The notes beneath the pieces were generated by a model, which saw only the letters and a program-made list of their open reading frames with translations, was not told the DNA's origin and did no database searches. A program made the translations under genes and the position numbers. Source: a virus. Taken from it: 20,010 nucleotides of DNA. Positions within the stretch are counted from its first letter, which is position 1. Each line of letters opens with the position of its first letter. This document shows, one piece after another, positions 1 through 7,391 of this stretch. The DNA lies in the IMG/VR virus record IMGVR_UViG_3300042987_001630, positions 1-20,010 of that record. The stretch is one strand, 5' to 3'.

Positions 1-1
1 T

Positions 2-1513
2 GGTCTTCTAGAAGGTATCAGCACAGATATGGAAAAATCCCATATGTCGATCCTCTTGGAAAACCAAGCAAAACAACTGATCGACGAAGCTACCCGTACA
101 GGTACCTCATCGAACTCCGAACAATGGGCAGGCGTTGCTCTACCATTGGTCCGTCGTGTGTTCGCTGAAATCGCTGCTAAGGAATTCGTCAGCGTTCAAC
201 CAATGAACCTACCATCAGGTCTAGTATTCTATCTAGACTTCAAGTATGGTACAGCTCAAGCCGGCAAACCAGCATTCAACGGTCAATCGTTGTTCGGTGG
301 TACAGGAACAAAGCTAGGTTCAACCAACAGCGCAACCAACGGTCTATATGGCCAAGGCCGCTTCGGATATACCATCAACGATCAGTCCTCATCGGAAACA
401 TCAACAGTAACAACCGCTTCTTGGAGTGACGTAAACTTCGTCACCGAACTAAGCGCTTCAGCTGCTTCTGGTGACATCCGTAAGGTCCGCGTTGACCTCA
501 GCGGTACAAACTTCGACGCTAACGGAGTTCGTGCATTCACCGTTTCTGGATCTGGAATCGTTGATTTCTATCCAGCAGCAACAACAACATCCGGAGATTA
601 TGTTTACTTTTTCGTCTCCGCTTCAGCCCTCGCTTCAAACGCAACTGTCTTGGTAGAATATCACGTTCAACCAACCGACCAGTCACGTGGCGACTTCGAA
701 GATTCAGCCGCTTCAGCAGCAGCTGGTACTTCTGGTCTATACGCCGACGTTGGAATTCCAGAAGTCAATCTGGAACTCAAGAGCGAAGCTATCGTCGCAA
801 AGACACGCAAGCTAAAGGCCGTCTGGACACCAGAATTGGCTCAAGACTTGAACGCTTACCACAGCATTGATGCAGAAGCTGAATTGACAGCTCTTCTGTC
901 AGAATACGTTTCGATGGAAATCGACCTCGAAATCCTCGACATGTTGATCACCAATGCTCCTTCGGCTACAACCGAATACTGGTCAGCTCGTATCGGTACA
1001 GAATACAACAGCACAACCGGCAATTTCGCTGACACTGCTGCTAACCGTACCGCTTATGTCAAGAGCACATGGTTCCAAACCTTGGGTAACAAGATCCAAA
1101 AGGTCAGCAACAAGATCCACCAGTTGACACTGCGTGGTGGTGCAAACTTCCTAGTTTGCTCACCAGACGTTGCTACCATCATCGAAAGCATCCCTGGCTT
1201 CACAACCAACACGGACGGCGATCAAGCCAAGTTCGCAATGGGTGTTGCTAAGGTCGGTGCTCTAAGCAACCGCTGGACCGTTTACAAGAACCCATACATG
1301 ACCGACAACGTCATGTTGGTTGGTTTCCGTGGAACAAACTTCCTCGAAACCGGCGCTGTATACGCTCCATACATCCCACTGATTCAGACACCATTGGTGT
1401 ACGACCCAGTGAACTTCACACCACGCCGTGGCGTGATGACACGTTATGCCAAGAAGATGCTCCGTCCGGAGTTCTATGGCAAGGTCGTAATCGGCCACCT
1501 CAACGAAGTCTAA
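2..1513 (+). CDS. gp23: Major capsid protein, T4 gp23-like (5' end outside window)
   Basis: This is the main shell protein of the phage head and would form the hexamers of the icosahedral capsid. The segment FVSVQPMNLPSGLVFYLDFK (about residues 53-72 counted from the ATG at 29) resembles the gp23 stretch in which the protein enters the HK97-type fold. The C-terminal part, with YAPYIPLIQTPLVYDP and a late TRYAKKMLRPEFYGK, also fits gp23. The first ATG is at 29, but the frame is open back to base 2 and reads GLLEGISTD before it, which looks like continuing capsid sequence. I therefore treat the gene as truncated by the window edge. Many codons end in C, unlike the A/T-ending codons of the next genes, as expected for the most highly expressed protein. 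A terminator follows 30-60 bases after the stop. The family call is firm and the start is not visible. Confidence 0.88.
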   Translation, partial: GLLEGISTDMEKSHMSILLENQAKQLIDEATRTGTSSNSEQWAGVALPLVRRVFAEIAAKEFVSVQPMNLPSGLVFYLDFKYGTAQAGKPAFNGQSLFGGTGTKLGSTNSATNGLYGQGRFGYTINDQSSSETSTVTTASWSDVNFVTELSASAASGDIRKVRVDLSGTNFDANGVRAFTVSGSGIVDFYPAATTTSGDYVYFFVSASALASNATVLVEYHVQPTDQSRGDFEDSAASAAAGTSGLYADVGIPEVNLELKSEAIVAKTRKLKAVWTPELAQDLNAYHSIDAEAELTALLSEYVSMEIDLEILDMLITNAPSATTEYWSARIGTEYNSTTGNFADTAANRTAYVKSTWFQTLGNKIQKVSNKIHQLTLRGGANFLVCSPDVATIIESIPGFTTNTDGDQAKFAMGVAKVGALSNRWTVYKNPYMTDNVMLVGFRGTNFLETGAVYAPYIPLIQTPLVYDPVNFTPRRGVMTRYAKKMLRPEFYGKVVIGHLNEV

Positions 1514-1545
1514 TCTTCGTAAGGAACGGGATAAACGTTCACAAC

Positions 1546-1576
1546 AAAAAGACCCACCGAAAGGTGGGTCTTTTTT
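1546..1576 (+). terminator. Intrinsic terminator after the capsid gene
   Basis: A perfect 8-bp stem (GACCCACC at 1551-1558 with GGTGGGTC at 1563-1570) closes a GAAA loop of the GNRA type and is followed by six T. The five A before the stem can pair with the T run, so the hairpin may also work on the other strand. It separates the capsid transcript from the nuclease gene. Confidence 0.93.
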
Positions 1577-1586
1577 ATTAAAATTT

Positions 1587-1596
1587 TATATTTATA
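1587..1596 (+). promoter_or_regulatory. Putative phage promoter element TATATTTATA
   Basis: The 10-mer TATATTTATA lies five bases before the ATG of the secreted nuclease and just after the capsid terminator. The same 10-mer, in the same orientation toward a gene, occurs before three other genes of the window (3898-3907 +, 9203-9212 +, 3868-3859 on the minus strand). Its role as a promoter is inferred from recurrence and position. Confidence 0.45.
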
Positions 1597-1601
1597 AACA
1601 T

Positions 1602-2384
1602 ATGAAAAAATTCTACACATATATACTGACATTTGTTTCGTTTATAGCATTGGCTTTAGCCAATCCTATCGATGATAAGGCATCACATTTTGTAATAAAC
1701 GGAGCACCTGATAGTAGTATAAAAAAAGACAATCAATATCTTATAAAAAAGTCGTATGCTATACACTATCGATATGATACCAAGACCGCGGAGTATGTTG
1801 TTGAAAAACCAACAAATGAAAAGATATTAGGCGGATCAAAACGTAAAGATGATTTTAGACCAGATTCCGAAGTACCAGAAAAATATCAATCTCAACTGAG
1901 TGATTATGCCGGCAATCCTTTTGATCGTGGTCATCTTGTTCCCGCTGGAAATTGTACTCAAAACGATGAAGCCATGAGCGAAAGCTTCTTTCTTACCAAT
2001 ATGGTACCTCAAGTTCCAAATCATAACCGTGGTATTTGGAAACAGTTAGAAACAAAAGTAAGAAATTGGGTGGTCGATGACAAAAAAGATCTATATGTTA
2101 TCAGCGGTACAATATATAACAAAGAATATAAAAGTATCGGAGCTGGTAAAGTTGGTATACCAGATTATTTGTGGAAAATAGCTATAGACGCCAAGTCCAA
2201 TAAATCTATTGCATTCTTGTTTCCAAACTCTCCTCTGCCCGTCGAAGATTTGCCCAAGTATATTGTAAGCATAGAAGATATTGAACAAAAGACAGGAATA
2301 GATTTTAACCCAAAACTTCCAAAAGACAAACAAAAACTCCTTGAAAGTGCAAAAGGAAGTATCAAAGATTGGCCATTGGATTGA
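1602..2384 (+). CDS. Secreted DNA/RNA non-specific endonuclease (beta-beta-alpha metal, NUC1/EndA type)
   Basis: This is a sugar-non-specific nuclease expected to cut DNA and RNA using one divalent metal ion. Residues 108-111 are the DRGH motif (in DRGHLVPAGN), with H111 as the predicted general base. The following segment NHNRGIWKQLE (about 140-150) supplies the usual Asn metal ligand and Glu. The N-terminus has KK, then a hydrophobic stretch of about 15 residues ending ALALA, a typical Sec signal peptide with cleavage likely near residue 20, so the enzyme would act outside the cytoplasm. At 260 residues it has normal family length and all key residues. It stands alone behind a terminator, 15 bases before the LamG gene, and has no ribosome-binding site that I can see. 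In a phage it may degrade released or competing nucleic acid; that role is inference. Confidence 0.88.
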   Translation: MKKFYTYILTFVSFIALALANPIDDKASHFVINGAPDSSIKKDNQYLIKKSYAIHYRYDTKTAEYVVEKPTNEKILGGSKRKDDFRPDSEVPEKYQSQLSDYAGNPFDRGHLVPAGNCTQNDEAMSESFFLTNMVPQVPNHNRGIWKQLETKVRNWVVDDKKDLYVISGTIYNKEYKSIGAGKVGIPDYLWKIAIDAKSNKSIAFLFPNSPLPVEDLPKYIVSIEDIEQKTGIDFNPKLPKDKQKLLESAKGSIKDWPLD

Positions 2385-2399
2385 TTTTATAAATGTTAT

Positions 2400-3155
2400 A
2401 TGCCAATCAAATTAATATCGTCCACAGCCGATCCAAAGTTTAAACTGAAAAGAGTTTCAAATTCTGGACGCACTGTTTCCAGTTTGTCTGGACCAGTTTC
2501 CAACGATGCTTTGATTGCTTGGTATGATGCTAAAAATTCCACTTCATATCCAGGATATGGAAGCATATGGTATAATCTTGTTGATACGTCAAAATTCCAA
2601 GGTCAAATAAACGGCGCCACATTTGTCAATGATTATACCGGAGGAAAGTTCTTTTTTGATGGTAATGATAGAGTTCTTATCGGTCAGCCTCTTTTAACCG
2701 GCACATCTTATACGGTAGAATCTTGGATAAATTTTGCTCTGGTTGATGCAAACTCAAGAAACATCGTTTCAAGTCAAGATTCTCCATTTTGGTTTGCGAG
2801 TGGAATGATGTACGCAGGGGTTGGGGGAAATTATACTGCTGTAGGAGATTCTGGTCCATTTCAAACAAACGTATGGAAACACGTAGCGGTCACATTTAAT
2901 GATACCTTAAACACGATGGTATTGTATAAAGATGGTGTAGCAATAAGTACCAATACAAACGTGACTCAGACATATGTTTCACAAGACACATACATAGGTT
3001 CTCACTTTTATGGAGGAAATCCAGTTTCTTTCTTCTCAGGTAGTATAGCTAGCGTAAAAATATATAATTACGCACGTACACCGGCTCAAATTTCGAGTAG
3101 TTATGCGGATTCTTCTGGCTCATTCGTTTCTCCTACACCTACCCCAACTCCTTAA
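2400..3155 (+). CDS. LamG/concanavalin A-like domain protein
   Basis: This 251-residue protein carries one LamG-type (LamG_3, jelly-roll) domain at about residues 36-235. Visible landmarks are ALIAWYDAKNST at the start, the central TSYTVESWINF strand, WKHVAVTFND, MVLYKDGVA and GSIASVKIYNYARTPAQI near the end. The N-terminal 30 residues are polar and are not a signal peptide. The C-terminus is a short linker ending PTPTPTP. Such domains bind carbohydrate and are common in phage decoration, fibre and adsorption proteins, so a virion-surface glycan-binding role is likely but not proven. Just before the ATG is TATAAATG (2388-2395), seven of eight bases of the T4 late promoter box; no Shine-Dalgarno is seen. 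Its 3' end converges on the lysozyme gene with only 12 bases between the stop codons. Confidence 0.78.
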   Translation: MPIKLISSTADPKFKLKRVSNSGRTVSSLSGPVSNDALIAWYDAKNSTSYPGYGSIWYNLVDTSKFQGQINGATFVNDYTGGKFFFDGNDRVLIGQPLLTGTSYTVESWINFALVDANSRNIVSSQDSPFWFASGMMYAGVGGNYTAVGDSGPFQTNVWKHVAVTFNDTLNTMVLYKDGVAISTNTNVTQTYVSQDTYIGSHFYGGNPVSFFSGSIASVKIYNYARTPAQISSSYADSSGSFVSPTPTPTP

Positions 3156-3167
3156 AACATTTAAAAT

Positions 3168-3839
3168 TTATACACTTCTAAATATAGCAGCGTTCCAGTC
3201 CATTCTTTTTACAACACCTTGATTTGATGTTGTTTTATATTCTTTGTGGTTTAGATATTCTTTCGCTGCTTGTTTGAAGTTTCTCTTGTTTAGCCATTCA
3301 ATTGTTCTTGGACCAAGATCTCCACGAAATAGTCCATTTAATGAAGCAATTTTTACTTGAAGAGGTAAAGAATCAAAATCTTTGATAAGCCTTCTAGCAT
3401 CTTTTAATTTTTTGGTTATATCCGACTTTAATAAATCTTTAGCTTCCGAATCTGTGAGCCCTTTACTAAAATCTTCACCTGGTAATATTTTATGTCCATA
3501 TGCTATGGTATCTGCTCCACCTTCTAAACTTTTATGTGGAAACCATTTACCAGAAGCTTTATCAAATCCACCTTTTTTATAGTTTGGGTTGTTTTCAAAC
3601 TTTGATATTATGTTGGAAGCTCCATTTATAATCTCTGTGTCGGATGATGTATCTTTTACTTTTTTTGACAAATTTGGTTCTTTACTAACAAATGGAGTAT
3701 TTTGTTTTGACGGTTTTTCTGCTGCTTGAACTTGAGATGCTTGTGGCATAGTAAACTTTACCCGAGGTTCGTCTTGTACATCGGCGTTTATATCTTCCAC
3801 TACTTTGATCTCCTTGAGGATGGTTTTTAGTTTAATCAT
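3168..3839 (-). CDS. GH24-type phage lysozyme (muramidase) with N-terminal extension
   Basis: This protein is predicted to cleave peptidoglycan between N-acetylmuramic acid and N-acetylglucosamine. The catalytic region runs from about residue 72 to the end. E82 in ISKFENN is the candidate catalytic acid, and EGGADTIAYGHK (106-117) matches the GH24 segment with D110 and T111. The later FSKGLTDSEAKDLLKSDI and LPLQVKIASLNGLFRG segments follow the family helices. The first 70 residues are a polar, probably flexible extension without a signal peptide or membrane segment, so the enzyme would need a holin, or delivery within the virion, to reach its target. The N-terminus MIKLKTILKE is short and amphipathic, and its LKE resembles the LxE sites cut by T4-type prohead proteases. 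It is the only minus-strand gene in the window and diverges from the neck operon. Confidence 0.8.
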   Translation of the reverse strand: MIKLKTILKEIKVVEDINADVQDEPRVKFTMPQASQVQAAEKPSKQNTPFVSKEPNLSKKVKDTSSDTEIINGASNIISKFENNPNYKKGGFDKASGKWFPHKSLEGGADTIAYGHKILPGEDFSKGLTDSEAKDLLKSDITKKLKDARRLIKDFDSLPLQVKIASLNGLFRGDLGPRTIEWLNKRNFKQAAKEYLNHKEYKTTSNQGVVKRMDWNAAIFRSV

Positions 3840-3854
3840 AGACCATAAATAACC

Positions 3855-3868
3855 TATTTATAAATATA
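3855..3868. promoter_or_regulatory. Overlapping divergent T4-late-like promoter boxes
   Basis: TATAAATA, identical to the T4 late promoter core, is present on the plus strand at 3859-3866 and on the minus strand at 3862-3855, because the sequence is a near-perfect palindrome. The plus box lies about 45 bases before the gp13-like gene and the minus box about 15 bases before the lysozyme gene. One site could therefore serve both divergent late transcripts. The sequence identity is seen directly; promoter activity is inferred. Confidence 0.6.
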
Positions 3869-3897
3869 GGTATATAAGACATTTTCTATACTCTGGA

Positions 3898-3907
3898 TAT
3901 ATTTATA
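3898..3907 (+). promoter_or_regulatory. Putative phage promoter element TATATTTATA before the neck operon
   Basis: This is the second plus-strand copy of the shared 10-mer, four bases before the ATG of the gp13-like gene. If it is a -10 element, the transcript would be leaderless or nearly so. It could instead be an AT-rich start-proximal signal that helps SD-independent initiation. Confidence 0.42.
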
Positions 3908-3911
3908 TAAT

Positions 3912-5123
3912 ATGTCTAACCAAATAAATTATACAGTAGACCAGGACAGAGTACGTTGGCCAGGTTCTGGGTCGGCCATTACCACAGGAAGTTGTCCTTT
4001 TGGGTTTTTTGAATTGGACTCAATTTTTGCAGCCGATGGACAAGCCGCAGCTAAATGGGCAGCAACACGTCTTGGTTATCCTATAACCGACGTTGAAATG
4101 TTAGATACAAACTTTTATGCCTGTTTCGAAGAGGCTTGTTTTGAATATAGCGCCCAAGTAAATCAGTTCAACATTCGTAATAATATTGGAGTTCTTCAGG
4201 GTACAACAACAAATATAAATCTCACTCAAACAAACGTGGTAGGAAGTGGACTGCCATATATGATAAAAATTGCTCAGGGATATGGAACTGAATTTGGTGT
4301 AGGCGGTTTAGTTGACTGGAAATCTGGAAGTATAGATTTGAAAGAAGGCAAACAGCACTATGATCTGCAAGCTCTTTGGGGCAATGTTAGTGAAAGTTTT
4401 AATCGTATAGAAATACGTAGAATATTCCACGGACCATCGCCTGCATCCGCACGTATATACGACCCGTTTAGCATGACGGGTATGAGTTATAGCAATATTC
4501 TCAATGAAATGGGATTTGCTGGTTATTCTCCAGCAACACAATTTCTAATGACGCCAATTTTTGAAGATCTGCTTCGCATGCAAGCTATTGAATTCAATGA
4601 TTTGGTTCGTAAATCTGGATATAGCTTTGAACTTATTAATAACAAGCTTTCTATCTTTCCTATACCAACTTATGATTTTAAACTTCACTTTGAATATCTT
4701 CTTGGGACGGAAAGAGATGCTCAAGGCATAAGTCCATCTGGATCATACTACAGTGGGTCTCAAGCCATAGGATCCAATACTATTGGAGATTATAGTAATG
4801 TTCCATATAATGTTATACCATATTCTACGGTAAATTCTGTTGGAAAACAGTGGATAAGAAAATATTTCTTGGCTCTATGCAAAGAAGTTCTTGGAGCTAT
4901 ACGTCAAAAATACCAAAGTATTCCGATACCAGGAGCAGAAGTTACTCTTGACGGTGGCGAATTGAGACAAGAAGCATCCGCCGAAAAAGAAATACTTATT
5001 ACTCAACTTCGTGAAAATCTTGAAGCTTCTGGAAGAAAGGCTCAAATGGAAATGCGAGCCGCGGAGGCTGAACAAATGCAGCAAACATTGCAAAGAGTCC
5101 CTCTTGGAATTTATATCGGATGA
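3912..5123 (+). CDS. gp13: Neck / head-completion protein, gp13-like
   Basis: This 403-residue protein is probably the first neck protein, joining the portal to the tail after packaging. The N-terminal third has ATRLGYPITDVEMLDTNFYA (about residues 51-70) followed by CFEEACFEYSAQVN, a layout common in T4-type and cyanophage gp13-like adaptors: a strand carrying the V-E-hydrophobic motif, then a helix. The middle has the segment HYDLQALWG and a hydrophobic domain. The last 60 residues (EKEILITQLRENLEASGRKA and on) are strongly helical and rich in Glu, Gln and Met. It is longer than T4 gp13 (309 residues). The call rests partly on position, since gp14-like and gp15-like genes follow. Its stop overlaps the start of the nuclease gene by four bases (ATGA), so translation is probably coupled. 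Confidence 0.6.
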   Translation: MSNQINYTVDQDRVRWPGSGSAITTGSCPFGFFELDSIFAADGQAAAKWAATRLGYPITDVEMLDTNFYACFEEACFEYSAQVNQFNIRNNIGVLQGTTTNINLTQTNVVGSGLPYMIKIAQGYGTEFGVGGLVDWKSGSIDLKEGKQHYDLQALWGNVSESFNRIEIRRIFHGPSPASARIYDPFSMTGMSYSNILNEMGFAGYSPATQFLMTPIFEDLLRMQAIEFNDLVRKSGYSFELINNKLSIFPIPTYDFKLHFEYLLGTERDAQGISPSGSYYSGSQAIGSNTIGDYSNVPYNVIPYSTVNSVGKQWIRKYFLALCKEVLGAIRQKYQSIPIPGAEVTLDGGELRQEASAEKEILITQLRENLEASGRKAQMEMRAAEAEQMQQTLQRVPLGIYIG

Positions 5124-5539
5124 AGCCATTTTCAATATTTGACAATATTCTGACCAAAAACGAAAGGAGACGACTAAAAGACACCGGAATAAAAAGAACA
5201 CTTAAACCCAAAACAAATTTTACTTCTCTAGAAAGAAAGTATTATTTGATGTTAAAAGAAATTGGAGTTTATTATGTTCCTCAATATTACATCGGTGGCA
5301 GATACTACGACGCATATTTACCAGACCAGAATATTTTACTTGAATTCGATGGAAGTTTCTGGCATCCAAAAAGCAAAGACGACTGTAAGTATGAGTTTCA
5401 AAAAAAGAATATGGAAGTGGATGAACTCAAAAATAGATTGGCTGAGCAAAAAGGGATAAAAATAATACGTATAAGAGAAGAAAATCCTATAACCACGAAC
5501 GAAATGCGTCAATTAATTTTTAAAAAATCATGGGACTAA
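5120..5539 (+). CDS. PDDEXK-type (Vsr/DUF559-like) endonuclease
   Basis: This is a 139-residue small nuclease of the restriction-endonuclease-like fold. E38 lies in an N-terminal helix (TSLERKYYLMLKEIG). RYYDAYLPDQNILLEFDGSFW (61-81) gives the catalytic pattern D64, then E75-x-D77-G, with a trailing W-H pair as in Vsr and DUF559 proteins. The closing AEQKGIKIIRIRE (108-120) is the usual last strand of the fold. A Lys-rich N-terminus may contact DNA. It overlaps the gp13-like gene by ATGA and the gp14-like gene by ten bases, so it is fully embedded in the neck operon. It may be a free-standing homing-type nuclease, a repair enzyme or a recombination/packaging nuclease; the sequence does not decide between these. 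Confidence 0.72.
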   Translation: MKPFSIFDNILTKNERRRLKDTGIKRTLKPKTNFTSLERKYYLMLKEIGVYYVPQYYIGGRYYDAYLPDQNILLEFDGSFWHPKSKDDCKYEFQKKNMEVDELKNRLAEQKGIKIIRIREENPITTNEMRQLIFKKSWD

Positions 5540-6003
5540 AAGGCAGATATTTTTCACAGAGGGATCTTAATCTCGTAAACTCATTAAACGGTGAGTTGAT
5601 GGGAGACATTATTGAAAATCTTGTTTATATATTCAAGATTTCTCCAAACGAGACAAAGACGAACATATATGGAGAAACTGCCGCGGAATCTGGCAAATGG
5701 TATCTACCAGCAATTCAAATGTCTGTTCTCGTTGAACGACCAGAAATGACGGCTGAATATGATGATTTTGGTCCGAACCGTAATCAAACTCATGTATTCA
5801 AGATGCGTGAAAAGATGCTTAGAGAAGTAAACTTTTATCCAGAAATTGGGGATATTGTATTGTGGAATGATCGCTATTATGAAATTGATAATGTTGTACA
5901 AGAACAATTACTTGGAGGACAAACTGATAAGAGCCATAGTATAATATGCAACGCCCATTATACCAAGATAACTTCACTTAATGTCATGGAAAGAAATAAC
6001 TAA
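5530..6003 (+). CDS. gp14: Neck protein, gp14-like
   Basis: This 157-residue protein probably forms the second neck ring with the gp13-like product. The order of landmarks matches T4 gp14. An N-terminal segment ends in YGETAAESGKWYLP (the 'YYVPR' position of gp14), followed by a beta segment with bulky residues (QMSVLVERPEM). A late FYPEIGDIVLWNDRYYEIDN (about 113-132) corresponds to the EGDLLYFP segment and the following strand in gp14. It is shorter than T4 gp14 (256 residues). It begins inside the last codons of the nuclease gene and ends three bases before the gp15-like gene. No Shine-Dalgarno is visible, which fits translational coupling. The call combines weak similarity with strong gene order. 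Confidence 0.6.
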   Translation: MGLKGRYFSQRDLNLVNSLNGELMGDIIENLVYIFKISPNETKTNIYGETAAESGKWYLPAIQMSVLVERPEMTAEYDDFGPNRNQTHVFKMREKMLREVNFYPEIGDIVLWNDRYYEIDNVVQEQLLGGQTDKSHSIICNAHYTKITSLNVMERNN

Positions 6004-6006
6004 CAT

Positions 6007-7389
6007 ATGGCCTGGCGCGGAAACATAACAAAACCATCGGTAAATACTACTTACAACCCAGTAAGTAATGGGACAGAAATGTCCAGATCTAAAAAAACTG
6101 AGACTCAAGATGGTTCTTTACGTGTAAAAAACAGAGCATTTGCTGTAAGAAGAGACAAAGACAAAGAAAAGTCCCCATCTATAAATCTGATAGACATTGA
6201 CACCACCATATTGAGTTATATGGATACGGTGATAACACCGACTATCATAGACGCTGGCAGACAAGTAAAAGTTCCCATAAATTATGCTTCTCCAGAAAGA
6301 TGGAAAGCAATCAGAAAAGATGGATTTATTAGAGACAAAAACGGAAAGATTCAAACTCCAGTAATTGCATTCAGAAGAACAACAATGCAAAGAAACGATC
6401 AATTGTTAACCCTCAATCGTTATCTTCAATATCCTGTTGTAAAGCAATATTCCGAAAAAAACAAATATGATAAATTTTCCACTTTATCTGGATTTAAAAA
6501 AACAAAAGAAGTATATTCTGTTGCTATGCCCGATCATGTGATCATAAATTATGATTTTATTGTTTGGACAGAATTAGTTGAGCAAGGAAACAAGGTAGTT
6601 GAGGCAATAAATTTTTCAACTGAAGATTATTGGGGTGACAAAAATAAATTTAAATTCAGAACCAGTATAAGTGATTATAATTTTGAAACTACGGTTGAAG
6701 CAGAACAAGACAGAGTGGTAAAGACAACATTCACGTTAATGGTATACGCATATCTTCTTCCAGAAAAATACGAAAATTATAAATCTACGGTACAAAAAGC
6801 TTTTACACCAAGAAAAATCATATTTGATACAGAAATGGTTGGAAGCTTAGAAGACATGGAAGTTGCGTTGGCAAAAAAGCCAAAGGAAATTATAGAAGCG
6901 AAGTTGGGAGCTGGATTTGCTGGATTGGTTCAATTTGCAAATCTAAGCGGTGAAGCCGCTAGTGCATTTTCTGCTATGTCTTCTTTGTTTGCCGTAAGCT
7001 CAAGTCTAGTTGTAGAAGGTATAGAAACAGGATCTTTATCTCTTGGAGCTCTAGATCTTACAGGAGTAACTGGATCAGCAGCTTCTAGCTCCTTTGAAAC
7101 CGGAGAAATGTTGAATGTTTCTACTTTTGAAACTATTGACTCTATGCCAGAAAATCCTGCTCACGCAGTTATGTGGCTTGTATCAATTAAAGATGATACA
7201 AATTTCAAATCGGTTGAAGTTGCGGCCGGTTGGGATTCTGAATCTGTAAATTATTATGTGACAGAAGTATCTCAAATAGGTAGTGTTCCTGTCAACATGT
7301 CGGTAAATAATACAGGAGGTACGATTAACTTGGTGGCAAATCCATTGTCTGGAACTTGGACTATCAAGTATATAAGAATCGTAGTATAG
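6007..7389 (+). CDS. gp15: Tail completion / sheath terminator protein, gp15-like, with extra C-terminal domain
   Basis: This is probably the hexameric cap on the tail tube and sheath to which the neck binds. Residues 69-100 (LSYMDTVITPTI, then GRQVKVPINYASPERW) line up with T4 gp15 where it reads IRVPITYASKEHF. HVIINYDFIVWTELVEQGNK (177-196) matches the MIYELSIFTRYEDD strand-helix, and RVVKTTFTLMVYAYLLPE (236-253) matches its last strand, ending in Tyr/Pro. At 460 residues it is much longer than T4 gp15 (272). The surplus is a basic 60-residue N-terminal tail and an Ala/Ser-rich linker leading to a C-terminal domain at about 380-460. That domain is shared with the next three genes. The fusion would place about six copies of the domain at the head-tail junction. 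The core call is good; the fused domain's function is unknown. Confidence 0.72.
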   Translation: MAWRGNITKPSVNTTYNPVSNGTEMSRSKKTETQDGSLRVKNRAFAVRRDKDKEKSPSINLIDIDTTILSYMDTVITPTIIDAGRQVKVPINYASPERWKAIRKDGFIRDKNGKIQTPVIAFRRTTMQRNDQLLTLNRYLQYPVVKQYSEKNKYDKFSTLSGFKKTKEVYSVAMPDHVIINYDFIVWTELVEQGNKVVEAINFSTEDYWGDKNKFKFRTSISDYNFETTVEAEQDRVVKTTFTLMVYAYLLPEKYENYKSTVQKAFTPRKIIFDTEMVGSLEDMEVALAKKPKEIIEAKLGAGFAGLVQFANLSGEAASAFSAMSSLFAVSSSLVVEGIETGSLSLGALDLTGVTGSAASSSFETGEMLNVSTFETIDSMPENPAHAVMWLVSIKDDTNFKSVEVAAGWDSESVNYYVTEVSQIGSVPVNMSVNNTGGTINLVANPLSGTWTIKYIRIVV

Positions 7390-7391
7390 TT

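Noticed and set aside
3156-3167. A bidirectional terminator between the convergent LamG and lysozyme genes.
   Set aside because: Only 12 AT-rich bases separate the stop codons, and I see no stable hairpin there or in the flanking gene ends.
7356-7391. A longer N-terminus for the gene at 7392, using a TTG start at 7356.
   Set aside because: It would lie inside the end of the gp15-like gene in another phase. The ATG at 7392 is two bases after that gene's stop and gives a normal polar N-terminus.
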